Positions 10,241-22,395 are shown, counted from the first letter of the stretch. The stretch: DNA of 64,000 nucleotides from Spirometra erinaceieuropaei (GCA_902702965.1 CACRXP010000667.1:271156-335155), one strand, 5' to 3'. Program-made: numbers and translations. The notes: generated by a model not told the origin, from the letters alone.

Positions 10241-11110
10241 TTTATGCACATGACATCGAGCACTACCGGAAAGACTATCTAATTGGCTGACGCACTTTCC
10301 TTAATTGTATCAGATCGCATATGAATCAGTTTCCTGTCTTTTGCAGAAATTACTGTTTAACATCTAGAATTCAATAGCAAATGAGAAAGGCTATTAATAG
10401 TCGCATTGTGGAAGTCCGTAACTCTTAATTCAGCAGTGGTTTGCGATTCAATGGCGATGTTAAAGCGATTTTGGATTCGGTAGTGAAACTAAAATGATCG
10501 CTGGAAATTTCGACCACTGTGAAATAAACTAGGTTTGCATATTTGATATTCCATGTTCCAGATCCTTCACTACATTAAAAATACTACCAGTTTTCCCAGT
10601 TGGATAACTCATCAACAAACGTCGTCAAGTCAAATCAAATCTTCAGCAATGAGAATGCTCCGCTTCATATTGATATCTTGCAGAATCCTCTGAAATGAAC
10701 TTGTTCTACGTTTTTAATTACGGAAAACTTTAGAAAACATCGAACATGCCTAAAAGCCACGCTGGGAGTTGCGGCTAATTTTCCACTACCGACGCCCCAT
10801 TCCCTTTCATGCGGTCCTGTGAATAGCCAGGCATACATTCATTTGCTGTCCCAAGGGCCCTTTTTATATTTTCTGCCGATCACAACAGTGGATATAACGG
10901 AAGAAATGTCATATCGTCTGAGACTCTTAAATTTTATCAGAAGTTTGGAATTGTCAACCTTTGACATCTTTCGACTTCGTTTAGTATATTAGTACGACCT
11001 TGGCATTTGTTATTTCACAGCGAAGTATTGAAAAAAGATAAATTAACATTTTTTAAAGAATAATCAACTGATTTTGGAGAGTCCGTTGTCTTGTAACTTA
11101 ATCGTTCGCA
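10241..11110. other. Upstream flank of the transporter gene; no gene seen
   Basis: AT-rich, without open frames of note. It contains the presumed promoter of the gene starting at 11111, but I can point to no specific element. The in-frame TAA at 11099-11101 rules out an upstream extension of that gene's first exon. Confidence 0.5.
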
Positions 11111-13721
11111 ATGCCTTCTCGAAATATTTTTGGTTGTCTGACCGTTATTGGAGCTGCGCTCATTCACTTATCATTTGGTTACAATTACTCGATTGGTTAG
11201 CGCCCACCGTTGACTAACATTGCTTAAAGGCAACATGAATCCATATATCATTGCGTATCTCGGTATATCGAAGAGTCAAAGCATATGGTTTAAGGCAGTT
11301 ATCTTGGCTGGACAATCGTTAAGTATGCCCGTCGGAGGGCTGTTGGCCTCAAAAATAGGCTTCAGGATGACTACGATTTTCGGCGCCATCTTGACAAGGT
11401 GAATCAGAAATGTCATTACGCCTTTCAAAATACTTTTGCCACACCGCTTTTGGTAAATTCTAATCATCATGCTTGTCGTTTGTAGTGGTGGAATTCTTCT
11501 TTCTCGTCTGACAATAACGTATAGTTTCGAAGCCTTTCTTGTGACCTACAGTGCGATGTTCGGCCTTGGAATGGGACTGCCATACTCAGTTCTCTTTTCG
11601 GTGGCCTCTGAAGTAAGTACCAACGACGACCTTTCAAATTCTTGACAAATCAGATATTTTTTTAAAATAAACTGCATTGCATCTGAACATTTCAGTGGTT
11701 TCCAAAACATCGACCTTTCGTGGTGGGCATCATTGCAGCAGGCCTAGGTCTTGGGTCTCTGGTTTTTTCTCCAATACAGACGGCTGTTATCAATCCACAG
11801 AACATTCAGAACCTGTCAGAGTACGTTTTTCACCAAGGATGTCACAAATCGGATTTATATATTACAGATTTGACAAAAGAAAATAAACTGACTTTAACAT
11901 CAGTGCATAAATCGATTTTCCATATTGTCGACAATATCTAATCGCGCACCACTTTTTACTCTGTTTCAAGTCCACGAGTAAAAGACAACCTTCCAAAGGC
12001 ATTCGTTACCGTTGGTGGAATAATGTTAGCTCTACAGGTTATTGGCTTGTGCCTCTGCAGAAAGTGCCACGGGAACATTGAAAGCAAGGCAAGTTTTTCA
12101 ACACCACGCATGGTCTTTTTACTTTTTGTGGTCACACTGATGGGCAGTTGGCATTTTGTAGAAATCAACAAGTTCAACTTCGGCCGCGTCTAAGTGAGTA
12201 TTTCAACTTTTATCTCAAAAAATGAGCTTATATGTAGAGATTGCTCACCAAAGTGTTCTATTTTATTACGTCTTTAGTCAACTGATGCGCACTTGTTAAG
12301 TCAACGAAACTGCATTTGCAAAGGAAGAAAAATAAAAATAATCTCGGCTGGATGTGTTATTGATCACAAAAAACAGTAACTATGAAGAAGAACCGAAATA
12401 AGGAGTACACTGTCTGTTTTCCAAACAAATATATTACCGCATCAGTGTATCTAAACAATGACTTTGTTATAGGCAAGAAATTTTGAACTATACAATTACA
12501 CAAGCACTGCGGTCCATCGACTTCTACGTAATCTTCTTCATGATATTCCTGGACGTTGTGGTTGTGACGCTTCAGTCAGCAACGTTTAAGGTATTTTAAA
12601 AAGCACTAACAGTTTTGTGAAACGTCGTCTTCGTCGTTTGTGCAGTCGGCTTCTATTATGCATAATTTTAGGTCTACGGCAAAGATTCTCACCTGGATGA
12701 TAGATTTTTAACTACCGTCGCATCATTATCCTCTGCATGTAATTGCATCGGTAGAGTTACCTGGGGCTTCATAAGTGACAGATTCTCATTCAAGGTATGT
12801 ACATTATTGTCACTATACCATGAAAACAGGTTCTTTACACACCTATTTGCAAAAATGAAATATTTTTAGTTACGATGGTGCATCAAAATTCACACTTATT
12901 TCTCCTAAGCAAATTTTCAAGAGCGATTTTGCTATCTTTGCGACTCGACGAAAAGCGAATTTTTAATGTTTTGCCTTTGTTAGATATCACAATAGTTAAT
13001 AATTGTCGATGACAAACTGCTATTTATTATTTCTCTAACGTACACATGTTATGTATACTACAGCTTCCTCTTGGGTGGATGCTACTTCAGTGGGCATCAC
13101 TGATGGCCACTTTCTCATTCATCAGCAGAGTGAGCTTTATGAACGTTTTGTATGCAATCTGGGTTTTCGCTCTCTTTTTCACAATGTCAGGACATTTTGT
13201 GCTCATGCCAGCCACATGCATGAGCTCTTTTGGACCGAAAAACATGGCAACAATATATGGTCTTCTGTACCTGGCAACTGTAAGTTTCACAGAGTCTACC
13301 TTTAAGTAGCTCCAATGGTAACATCCTTCCGATGTTTACCCTTTTTCAATATAACCCATCAAATTGATTTACTTTTAGGCTCCCAGCTCGCTTTTGCTCT
13401 CGGCAATCATTTCACAGTTCAACATAGAGGGAAAGTGGGATACAGTGTATCTATGTTGTGCAGCTGTTCTATGTATTGGTATGTTTTAAGCACTCTTAAC
13501 GCTCATAATGATAAAGAAGGAATTACAGCATTATAAAAAGTTATTTTATAATAGGTTTCGTGCTATCACTTTTCCTGAAAGACAATAACGGAGTCTGTCC
13601 CCATATCAGCAAGCCTTGCGCCACTGCTTGTGATTTGTGCCGCCCCTCGTCGAACACAGAAAATCTTGAAGAGATATTTGTGGATGAATTAACTGCTCAG
13701 CCCTATAAGAACAAGTCCTAA
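11111..13721 (+). CDS. Major facilitator superfamily transporter, OFA/monocarboxylate-like, 11 exons
   Basis: A host gene encoding a polytopic membrane transporter of 459 residues. Exons: 11111-11195, 11230-11398, 11486-11612, 11696-11820, 11971-12088, 12162-12193, 12473-12590, 12672-12794, 13064-13279, 13379-13478, 13555-13721; they total 1380 nt with no internal stop. The start is fixed by an in-frame TAA at 11099. MFS motif A occurs twice, as expected for two six-helix halves: 'GGLLASKIGFRMT' in exon 2 (loop 2-3) and 'GRVTWGFISDRFSFK' in exon 8 (loop 8-9). Twelve hydrophobic segments are plausible, and a short hydrophilic tail holds several Cys. The architecture resembles the oxalate:formate antiporter/monocarboxylate carriers; the substrate is unknown. 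All introns are GT-AG except intron 5, which is GC-AG. I see no poly(A) signal close to the stop. Confidence 0.92.
11196..11229 (+). other. 34-bp intron 1 of the transporter gene
   Basis: Removing these 34 bp joins exon 1 to exon 2 in frame (Gly codon split 1/2). The intron starts GTTAG, ends TTAAAG and holds a near-perfect branch-point word, TGACTAAC (11210-11217). Without splicing the frame ends at the TAG at 11198. Very short introns near the 5' ends of genes are known from flatworms. Confidence 0.85.
12089..12161 (+). other. GC-AG intron 5 of the transporter gene
   Basis: Exon 5 ends AAG and the intron begins GCAAGT, a minor but known class of U2 donor with otherwise perfect consensus. 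It ends TTTTGTAG. No GT donor nearby keeps the frame, and the spliced frame continues into a 32-nt exon 6 (12162-12193) encoding a Ser/Thr-rich linker in the expected central cytoplasmic loop between the two six-helix halves. Confidence 0.8.
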
Positions 13722-14985
13722 TTTAACAATTAACTTTTTGACATATATCTTTTGAAAAAATCTTGTGATATTTCTGTATTCGCCCTATATATATCTTGAA
13801 CTCTATGGCAACTGTTCGCCTCTCCGGGATTTACTGTTTTAAATGTTGCCTACAAGCATATATAACCCGGATTTCATTCAACAAGAATGGTGGGGGAGTG
13901 CCGTGGACGTCACATTGAAAAGGAGCCAGTGCAACCAAACTCTCCGTTCTGAGGGAGTCGTGTTAAAGCGTTAGTTGGCGGTCTTTAAAATTACAGCGGT
14001 TAACATACTATGATAGTTTAAAACCGCGCCAAATTTTTTAAAACAGGGAAGATGCTTCGACCTTCGACACCACTTTGCCCTCCTCCAAAAATCTACCTTA
14101 CTGCTCGAGGCGGTCGCTTTCCGGTGCGGGGATTGGGCGCCGTTGCTCACAAAGTTTGAACACGCACACGATGCTACTCGCATAACATGCCGGATCTGAC
14201 AAAAAAATCGTCAGGTGACTCGAATTGACTGGTCAACCAGACGGCCACGTCACCCACAAGTATGGACCGGCTGACTGTAAAATATAAATTGGATCGTCCG
14301 CTGGCAGTCTTTCAAGCCACGTTTCTAACGCACTACGGTAGATTCGAACGTGGTACACTGCTTATAGTAAGAAAAACGCTCTAAAAACTCAACTTCGCTC
14401 ACTTTATCCCCTCTTATGCACCAGCCAATTGTCCGAACTGGTCAACCCATTAATGATAAGATTGAGCGCAGTGGCAACAACGTCTTAAAGCCTGAGTACG
14501 CATGACATGCACATGAATTGGCCCCAATACAGCGCGCTGTGCATTTGTATGAAAGAGTATTATTTAAAATAAGAGCGCAGACACGCTTTAAGGTTATAAG
14601 GACCCGCCATAGTGTGAATTAACGGGTTACTAACTGCCAAATAGCCTCCAATCAGCTCGAGATTTTGAAGCTGGCTGCTATGGTTTCCTAATTCTATCTA
14701 TATAGCACTTCAATTCTTTTGAGTTTCGAGAATTTTGTGTTTTACGGGACAAAATCGTGAGTTAGACAGTTTCTTCAAGCCACCTGTTCACGCCCGTTTG
14801 CGGCCATCTTGGCAAGACAGATTTCACAAAAGTCTGCTACACTGTAAACAATTTAACGTGAAAGCCACCACTGCATCCGTTTAAGAAGTGGACGATCCCT
14901 GCAATTGATGTGGATGAACAATCAACCTGCCAAACAACAATGAAGCATTCTCGGACATTTTTGGTGTGTTCAGGTACAAATGTAG
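13722..14985. other. No gene seen
   Basis: 3' flank of the transporter gene. From about 13880 to 14300 the sequence is more GC-rich, with a 70-codon minus-strand open frame (13971-14183) that has no recognisable motif. I consider it a chance frame or an old repeat fragment. Confidence 0.45.
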
Positions 14986-14989
14986 AAAG

Positions 14990-15430
14990 GCCAGTCAACT
15001 AACCCATCCAACTCACTGATTTAGTAGGAGGCTGGCGAGCGGACAGAATGGGGCCGAATAAGATTCAAACCACAACAGCCATGTAAACAGCGACACATAT
15101 AAAAATGAAGAAACAAGCTCACTCTCGAATGCGATGCAGATCCTGCAGTCCTGGGTCGAGCGCTTTGACGGTGTCATCTTACATTCTTTTGAAATCAAGG
15201 GTGATACAATAGGCCAAATTTCGCAAATGAAGATTATTGCCAACCTCGACTGTGCGTCTAGAGCTCGAGAGGCATTTAAGGCAATACCAAGGCTGACCCA
15301 CGGAAAGGAAAATGGCATCACCACAATTCCAGTCGAAATCTGCAAGCTGATGACACCCCCCTCATATCCGTGCTTCCTTCACTATTCCGGATTTGGTAAA
15401 TACAAAGCTGTTTCGGCAGATTTTGACTAA
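14990..15430 (+). pseudogene. RTE-like LINE RT fragment (N-terminal part)
   Basis: The 98-codon frame at 15134-15430 reads 'MQILQSWVERFDGVI' and, further on, 'HGKENGITTIPVEICKLM'. This has the layout of the pre-RT segment of RTE/BovB-type LINEs: a 'LQRWxEHFxxVL' helix about 60 residues before a 'GKxxGxDxIPAEI' block. That family assignment is from known consensus order and is inferred here. The catalytic blocks are absent. It may belong with the RT C-terminus of a similar clade at 41222-41640, though they are on opposite strands and far apart. Confidence 0.5.
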
Positions 15431-16955
15431 TTGGGTCCGTAGCAAACACAGACTGATACTCAAATAAGCACTGGAAAACAAATTCCGCCAAAATGACAAA
15501 CCGATACACAACATATCGTCAAGGAAGCTGACGAATTAGCGAATGCGGGTGTCGCGGCATCCGGCCTCGCTTAACATAGTTGATGCCAGTCCTGTTAACA
15601 TGATTGCGGCAGGGAAATCAATCCTCGCTCGGAAGGAGTCATCGGAGGGGACGAATAGCCTTATGTGACACCAAGTTTCGTCTGTCCTCATGACTCATGG
15701 ATCACGCGAAGTAATTTCGGAGGTTGGGCGTGATGAATTAGAAAATACTATGCCAGATAAAGACATCGTCACCATGCCCGGGACAGGCGCGTTCCACTGC
15801 CATATTGGAGATAACAGACAATCCACACAAGCCTAAAGTTTACTAAAGAACCGCTATTTCTGTATCTCATGCGCAACTAGCACCGTAAAAGCGCGGGCAC
15901 GCGAAATGAGTGTAACGTTCTCTGGCACTGGAGAAATCAAACGCAATATCGCCGGTTGACCGGCTCATGAGGAGAGCCTCTGGCGGTCAAGGATGTTTGA
16001 TCAACTTAAACCACGCACAATAAGTTCATGTCGTCTAATGTCCGAAGTCAGGGAGCTGTGAGGACTAGTTTATTCTGTACACAGGGCAGGTTGCCGTCAT
16101 TTGGCTGTTTGCTTGCGACAGAGATAAGCGTCCGTTCACGGAGAGTGTCAGTCGCGGTGTGTTTTTGCGGGAGTGCGTGTCTGTGTCAGCAGGAGAGGTT
16201 GACTGGCTGAGTGTTGGTTGTGTGATTGGACAAATTAGGGGAGGAATAGGGGGATGCATACTCAGAATGTCTCACGGGTATCAAACCAGGGTGTTCGACG
16301 CGCTCGAGGTAATGAAAGTGTGTGAGGTCAGCCGACAGTCATTGGAGCTGGACCGGAGGTGTCCCAGTTCTAGCCGGCGGGGGTGGCTGTGTGTCAACAG
16401 CTGTCGCGGCCACTGTTCGAAAAAAACGGAGACGGAGAAAAGGGGAACTGGAGCGGCTACTTTAAGCCAAAGGCATGAACTTGGTCAGATGCTATGGCCT
16501 CACCAGGGTGTTAAAAGAAAATGTTCTTCTTCCAGTCCACCACAACACTTAAAGTCATTCCAACTTGCAAGCAGCCAAGGGGACTGTTAAGGTGTCTCAA
16601 ATTTCTGGCCGCTTATTCAGACAAACAGTCAGTTGGTTAAATTCTTGTAGAAATAGAACGAAGCGGGTCCCCTGCTTATGGAATTCATGGCACCTTTTCA
16701 TTCCGCGCTCCTCTTTAATTAGACTCCTTAGAACCTGAAGAACGATAACATCAGGCTCCAAAACAAATACGATGAAACGGAGAATCATCCCGGACGCTCC
16801 AAACCCTCCACCCTCTAAAGTTCTCTTTCACGTTAGACGGAACAGTCAACGAGCAGGTGAAAATCAAGTCACTTGATTCACCATTTTTGGGACTTATGGC
16901 GGGATCCGTTCTGTGAAGGTTGAAGTTGTCCTTCATCTGACATCACGACTCGGAG
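15431..16955. other. No confident gene; one GC-rich open frame
   Basis: A GC-rich stretch at about 15950-16590 contains overlapping open frames, the longest 143 codons (16159-16590, plus). It is Cys/Arg/Ser-rich with no motif, signal peptide or splice context that convinces me. A GC-rich old transposon end is as likely as a gene. The rest is featureless. Confidence 0.4.
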
Positions 16956-16959
16956 TTGT

Positions 16960-17095
16960 CATTTCGGTACGAGGACGATATCTTCGTCTTTAACGAACGG
17001 GATCAGGTGCTAAAGTCCGAAGGACATTCCAAAATTGTCTTTCTGGACACACAGTCTACGATGAGAGAGGGTGAAAACAACCCTAGAGTTTATTA
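16960..17095 (+). pseudogene. Possible Penelope-like RT remnant
   Basis: One frame reads 'FRYEDDIFVFNERDQVLK' followed closely by 'HSKIVFLDTQ' and 'REGENNPRVY', then a stop. In PLE reverse transcriptases the catalytic 'RYVDDTF' block is followed some 30 residues later by an 'FLD' block and then a 'VYRK' block. The order fits, with the middle deleted and Val to Glu in the YVDD motif. The match is short, so the call is tentative. Confidence 0.4.
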
Positions 17096-17334
17096 ATGTC
17101 CTCGTCTGCCGCAATTACCGTGGTGGGCTAAAAACCAGTGTTCGGGAAGACTGCGAACAACGGCAGCCACCCACTTCGTAAGAAATGCAGCTGCATAAGG
17201 GCGTTATATCGGCTTAGGTAAGTGTAGGGTAGTTAAACCCCTGATAGTTGGTTTGTCTGGCAGAAAGTCACGAAAAAGATTACTCAGAAAGCGGATTTTG
17301 ACCTCCAGTAACGTTATCGACATCAAAATTGCCC

Positions 17335-17410
17335 GTTTTGGGTTCAGGGTTAGGGCTTCAGCAACGGTTAAAATTGGTTTTGATTCAGGGTTGAGGCAAG
17401 GGTTTTCTGT
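17335..17410 (+). repeat. G/T-rich stretch with ggttaggg-like words
   Basis: Contains ggttcagggttagggctt and several ggtt/gggtt words. It looks like a much degenerated interstitial TTAGGG-like stretch or simple G/T-rich sequence, and resembles the longer one at 60264-60365. Confidence 0.35.
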
Positions 17411-19660
17411 CTTGTCTTAAGGTAACGGTCACGTCCGACGTCTCCTTAAATACACACGGGTTAGAAATTTACCATTGACGGCATGACCATGGTTAGCGTT
17501 AGGCTTTTATCTAACTACGGTCTCCCCAAGGGGTTTACATGCCACATTCTTGCCCTGCATCGTTGATATCTGGAATGATGAAACTGGTGACAAGCTTGGT
17601 GAAGTAAAATATCTCCGTCAGCATAGAGCGAATGGTTAATAGCGCAACTTCGTCAACCGTCTCATGCGAAAACGAGAGGAGAAACCATATAAAGTCGGCT
17701 CTAAATGTTGCCGAATGCTCTGAAACGTCGAAAGCACTCTGGAGGCCCTCAGCTGCCTTCCCACATCCCTTGTATTTACGGTTGTAAAGAATCAGGCCGT
17801 GAGACCGAAAGACCCATTGCCGCGTTTAGGGTCATTTGTCAGATCTGGTGAAGTTGTGGACATAGCAGTCATGTCGGAGAAATTGGAAGATTGCTTATGT
17901 TGGGGGTGGCCGGCAATGCAGCAGTAGTGAGGACAACGACGCCACCTCAGAAGTCGCGGCTCATCGGATATAACCAGGTTACACATTCAAGTTATATGGG
18001 GAACGAGATTCTTGTGAGAGGTGACAACCTCGTGGACCAAGAGCAGCTCGAGTCACAGTTTTCGATTCCTAGGTCGGCAACAAAGGTAATGAACTCCCAC
18101 CTCCGTATTCTGTGCTGCGAGTCTGCACAACGATATTAGTCATATGGACAGGAGTGCGGGCGAACACTGATACGTGCCGGTATCAATGAACCAATTGGCC
18201 CAGGAACCAAGGGGGGCGAAGTTCCGTAAACTAATTAGCGGTTGCCGACGACTAAGAACATGCAAACAACTGCGAAAATTGACAGAATCGCAGTTTTTTA
18301 TAGACAACCGAGTCCTATAAATACTGCGACACGTGTGCAACCCCCTGCCCTTAACTGACTGTTGAGCTCGAACCTGGATGCGAAACGTTGGGCAGATGAA
18401 GCTCTCATTCATGCAATCGTGTGACCTTTTTCCCAATTTCAGCAACATATGAAAACGTGAATCTGAATGGCTGCATGTGGTGCATGAGCAGGCGGATCAT
18501 CAGTCCAACAACATCTAGGAGACAACTGGTTCATTGAGACTGCTACTCACAGGTGCACATTGCTGGGAATGAACCAGGTCAACTATTCTATGTTCATCTG
18601 CTTTTGTGCCGAATTTTGCCGGAACACTTTACGAGATAGTATGCTCATATGAATATAGATTGAGCGCGACCTTCCTACTGCTGTAGAACACTGCTCACTT
18701 GCGTTTCCCGCAGTAGACCTCTCCCACGGGTGTCAGCTAGAACGAACGTAATCATATGTCAGCGTGTTCTGGTGAGGGCGATTTCTCAGAAAAATGCCAT
18801 ACGGCATTGTACCTAAAAGTGGGACCAACGATATACTACAGAGGATGCATCGCCGTTAGAAAACCTTTGGTGTTCACAGAGATTGCTCATTGGATAAATC
18901 TTATATTATGCACGAAGATATACAAAAAATCTAATGAGACTGTCAAGCATGATGCTGATTTGTTCCAAACCTGCGTTCATACAAGACAGCCGCGATTTTA
19001 CTAAACATGAATGGTCTGCATTTCAACGACTGTACTGACGATTTCACGGAGACCGTTTATAAGATTTTTGGGCTTGCTTAAATTTAAACGACACAAAACA
19101 GCCTGCTTCGGTTGGTATTCAAGTTTCTTTCTGAGATCCGTTAGTTATAAACTGAGAGCGTGTAAATCGTGCATGAAATAGACGCAACTCATGGCCAAAC
19201 ATTCGTTCACTATGATCACTTTCTCCTAACCGAAAGTTCACTTGCAATTTGTAGCCGATTACATTTTCCCCATTTACAAAACGATATTTTTGTGCCAACG
19301 GTATTCCATATAAGTGACCAGCGCACATCCGCTTGCGGACAAAAGGAACAATTAAACCACTTTTCGCCGCTTTTACTGCATATAGGTTTCCTCTGTTTTT
19401 GAATTTGGAATTGTTTTGATATCTTGTATGCACTCGAAAACAGTTATTTTAAGATTAATATTCCGAACACAAGGGTTCAACCTTCTCCTCAAAGGATAAG
19501 CTTGCTCTACGCAGTTCTATCGAACCCTGGGACGTTTCGTTAACTTGTAACACATTTGTGACATTGAGAAATACCAGGCTTGGTGTAAATTCCGCGTACA
19601 TAAGGTCAAACATAAAGCCCTGTCATTATTTTTAAATATACGTACTCAATCAATGGTAGT
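17411..19660. other. No gene seen
   Basis: Several open frames of 60-105 codons occur on both strands (for example 17891-18139 plus, 18140-18448 minus and 19119-19433 minus). None has a recognisable motif or consistent splice context. The 17.9-18.5 kb part is less AT-rich than its surroundings and may be old transposon sequence. Confidence 0.4.
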
Positions 19661-19662
19661 GA

Positions 19663-19905
19663 AAATGCGATTCTCAAGCGGCATATCAAAAGAAGAGGAG
19701 GTGTTCACCGGGAGAGGTTAATAAGAGGTCTGACGTTTCGAGTATTTACCTGGTCTACCTATCGTCAGGGACTGCGAAGTCATGTACACAACTCTGCTTA
19801 TATGGCGCACTTCGTTTGATGCTTGGTTCGCCAATCCCGCCTGTGTGGCTGCATCCGACCCGCATGCCATCGTGTTCTGAATCGTCTTCTCCCTCGTCGG
19901 CCATG
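19663..19905 (-). repeat. PLE terminal repeat shared with 45118-45345
   Basis: About 240 bp beginning gtgaaaatgcgattc align with 45118-45345 in the same orientation, at roughly three quarters identity by eye, through ttcaccggga, gaggtctgac, gaagtcatg, tatggcgcac and cgcctgtgtggct. It lies immediately 3' of the PLE endonuclease end and so looks like the terminal repeat/3' region of that family. It overlaps the tail of the coding remnant. Confidence 0.6.
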
Positions 19906-20350
19906 GAGATACTTGACGACCCTGACTGTTCCATGCCATGACTGTCCCCCGCCAAGAAGGCCCGTAGAGTCAGCTAGGGGGAGGTAAATTGATGTGGCGG
20001 TTGACAGAGCAGGCAGTGGACATCCAGGCTTCTTGCCCAGGCCCACAATCTCAACGGCGTCTAAGTTGAAGATGCGTTCCACGTGCGCGGCATGGGTTGC
20101 TACCTCGGGCTTTGCGTCCAGCTTTCGTAGGGACAACGTGTGCTCGCGCATCAGCGCATGCAGCCGTCGGCCAGTTTCCCCAACGTAGTTGAACTTCCCG
20201 CAGGTCCATTGATGTCGGTCGGCAACGGCCGATATCTCCTACTTTGCAATCGGGTCTTTTGACCACATCACTTGCCGGTAGATTGCTGATATACGCAATC
20301 ATATGCAGAAAAATATTGCGAGAGAACTTCTGCAATCGTTGATGCAAGGG
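19798..20350 (-). pseudogene. Penelope-like element, GIY-YIG endonuclease end
   Basis: On the minus strand a frame running down to 19798 carries 'YVGETGRRLHAL' (20187-20152) directly followed by 'MREHTLSLRKLD'. This is the GIY-YIG nuclease signature of Penelope-like retroelements, including the Arg and His/Glu helix (the YIG-...-R-...-EH pattern). A Cys 15 bases upstream belongs to the usual linker. Downstream, 'FNLDAVEIVGLGKK' and a 'TATSIYLPLAD' block match the C-terminal extension of animal PLEs. The GIY half is out of frame or missing and no RT is present, so it is a 5'-truncated, dead copy. Its 3' end runs into the repeat at 19663-19905. Confidence 0.7.
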
Positions 20351-21960
20351 CTACATTGGTGAATGGCATTTGGTTCAGCAGCACAATCTGAGATGTTAAG
20401 GAGTTAGTCGGAGAATAAAACCTTATCTTATTTACATCTCAGACGTAGAAATAACAAATAATTTGCAGGTCCTGACTGCTCGTGTAAAGGAGTGGACAGT
20501 GCCGTTCGTAATTCCCTCCTAAGGCGGGAACTTGAAGACTGACGTCTGGCAATCAAAATTCACATTTAATTTACGAACAACCAAACATCTATCATTTTAA
20601 ATTACAAGTAGTTATATCCTTCCGCATGGGAGTTATGAATCTGTCCATATAACTTCCATTGGAATGAAGGATCTACTTAGACGCTCTAAAACCAACGAAC
20701 TAAGGTACTAAAAGGCTCGAGGAGTATTTAAATGCCTCAAATTTCTGACCTCGCATCTATTGGTGATCGGCTCCTGCATTTGTTGGCATCAGCTTTTTCC
20801 TCCTACGACTTACATCTAAATCCTGCCATGTTACCTGAATATAATATCAGTGTGTCTTTGAATATTGGTCCACAATGCAAACCATTCGTTTATCCATAAT
20901 TATTTAAAAGTCCGAACGCCATATCTGGAGGTATGTTTGCAATTACTGAATGCCGAATCTTTAACTTTATTTAATGAATAACTTTACTTATCCCCAGAGG
21001 TTATTTTACGCGCCAGGAAGAATTGAATATTACTTTAGAAGCCCTTTCCGTTTGCAGACAGGAATAGACATTTAATCAGAGTTACATGAACTTCTTTGCC
21101 CTTTGGCTCCAAAGTAGGTGTGACTTGACTGAAAAGGTCAGGTCTACAAGAACCGAAGACATTTTAAAATAATGTGAATACAATCTATTGAACTGGTACA
21201 CAACTAAATTGTACAGGAGAGCGTGCAGGTTTACGCACTTGCCAATGTTTACGCATATCGTAGTGCCTATCTGTGATGGCGCCATCAGTAACATTTATGA
21301 GAAACAATCATTCAGAAGACTCGGCATAAATCTGGATAAATGGAGATATGCGCTTGCAACAACTACGGAAGTTGGGTTGTCGTAACATCAGTGACACCTT
21401 TAAGGTGTGATTGTGTCGAAAACCGTAGGCTGAAAGGACGAGGTAATTTTCGCTTAAGGTCTCTGTATCCAAGATACGTAAACAATCGCTAATAGCTGGG
21501 TGTTGTCTTTGATGGTTCATGTGACGATGGTGATCATCTTTGACTTTATAACTGCCCAGTAAGCGATCACGGCACAAATCAAAAGCCTAACATCTGAACG
21601 GGATACATCCACTGTCGATCATATGAATCCAGCGCTATTAGCTGGTTCGTGGACCTTCTCGTTGTGAACTGTCATCCGGTTCCAATTTCCAGTAAATTTG
21701 ACTTACCGTTTGGCACCGATGACCAATTAACTGTAGGGTTACCAGTGTTACCGAATTGAAGCAGCCAACTAGATTGGTAATAGTCATCAACAGCACGAAT
21801 TAGAGAAATACGTACCTATACGTTCAAAGCCATCAGTGTTTTTTAGAAAGCAGTCATCCAGATCACAAAAGGATGTCTGTGCCCCTTTAGAGGACGTTCA
21901 TTAAACGCTTTTCATAGTGACTCGCTCGATAGTTTTCGTTGGAAACGAAACAGTAAGCAG
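20351..21960. other. No gene seen
   Basis: AT-rich intergenic sequence with short open frames only (60-90 codons). No motif, repeat or RNA gene recognised. Confidence 0.5.
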
Positions 21961-21961
21961 C

Positions 21962-22395
21962 GAGTCAGGACGACAGAGAATGCGAGTAAATTGATACAGT
22001 ACGGTTTCGGGCTTATTGTGCCTTCATTCAGCCAATCATAACCCTGACCACCAGCAGCTGGGACCCGAGACACAAACATGCGCACAGACGCACCTGACGC
22101 AGTTGGTCCACCACTGGGGTCTACCAGATGGGTCATAAGCACTTCATCGAACCGAAGTTCATCAGTGTCTCGCCACCTGTCATTCTCTGTCGCTGCAGAT
22201 CGGGTATTTATTCAATCAGGAATAGACGCAAACCGATCTATTGGTTTCACGAAGCAAACAAGCTTCGTATAGGTGGCAAAGGTCACGAACAGGCAACCAG
22301 TTACCAGGTCGAAGTCCGCCAAGACATGATAGCAGCGAGGAGGGACGTCGGAGAATGCGGGTAGATTGATACAGTACTGTTTCGGGCTTATTCTG
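21962..22395 (+). repeat. Direct-repeat pair about 375 bp apart
   Basis: About 58 bp centred on gagaatgcg(a/g)gta(a/g)attgatac, continuing agtac(g/t)gtttcgggcttatt, occur at 21962-22020 and again at 22337-22395. The first base of gagaatgcg is at 21976 and 22351, exactly 375 bp apart. Together with the fold-back at 22267-22488 this outlines an uncharacterised repeat unit of about 0.5 kb. No coding frame fits it. Confidence 0.75.

Noticed and set aside
11677..11941. Continuous frame past exon 4 ending 'IFHIVDNI'
   Set aside because: It runs through intron 4. Splicing at the GTACGT donor (11821) to 11971 restores an Asp codon and keeps the frame for the rest of the gene.
12278..12294. A possible extra small exon in the transporter between exons 6 and 7
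   Set aside because: Acceptor- and donor-like sites exist, but including it brings a stop or breaks the phase into exon 7. Direct joining of 12193 to 12473 gives a clean Lys codon.
13046..13309. Overlapping open frames in two other frames and on the minus strand over exon 9 of the transporter
   Set aside because: They are shadows. Only the frame that joins to exons 8 and 10 with GT-AG borders carries transporter-like hydrophobic segments.
16159..16590. 143-codon Cys/Arg-rich frame
   Set aside because: It lies in a GC-rich stretch where long open frames are expected, and has no recognised domain. Noted but not called a gene.
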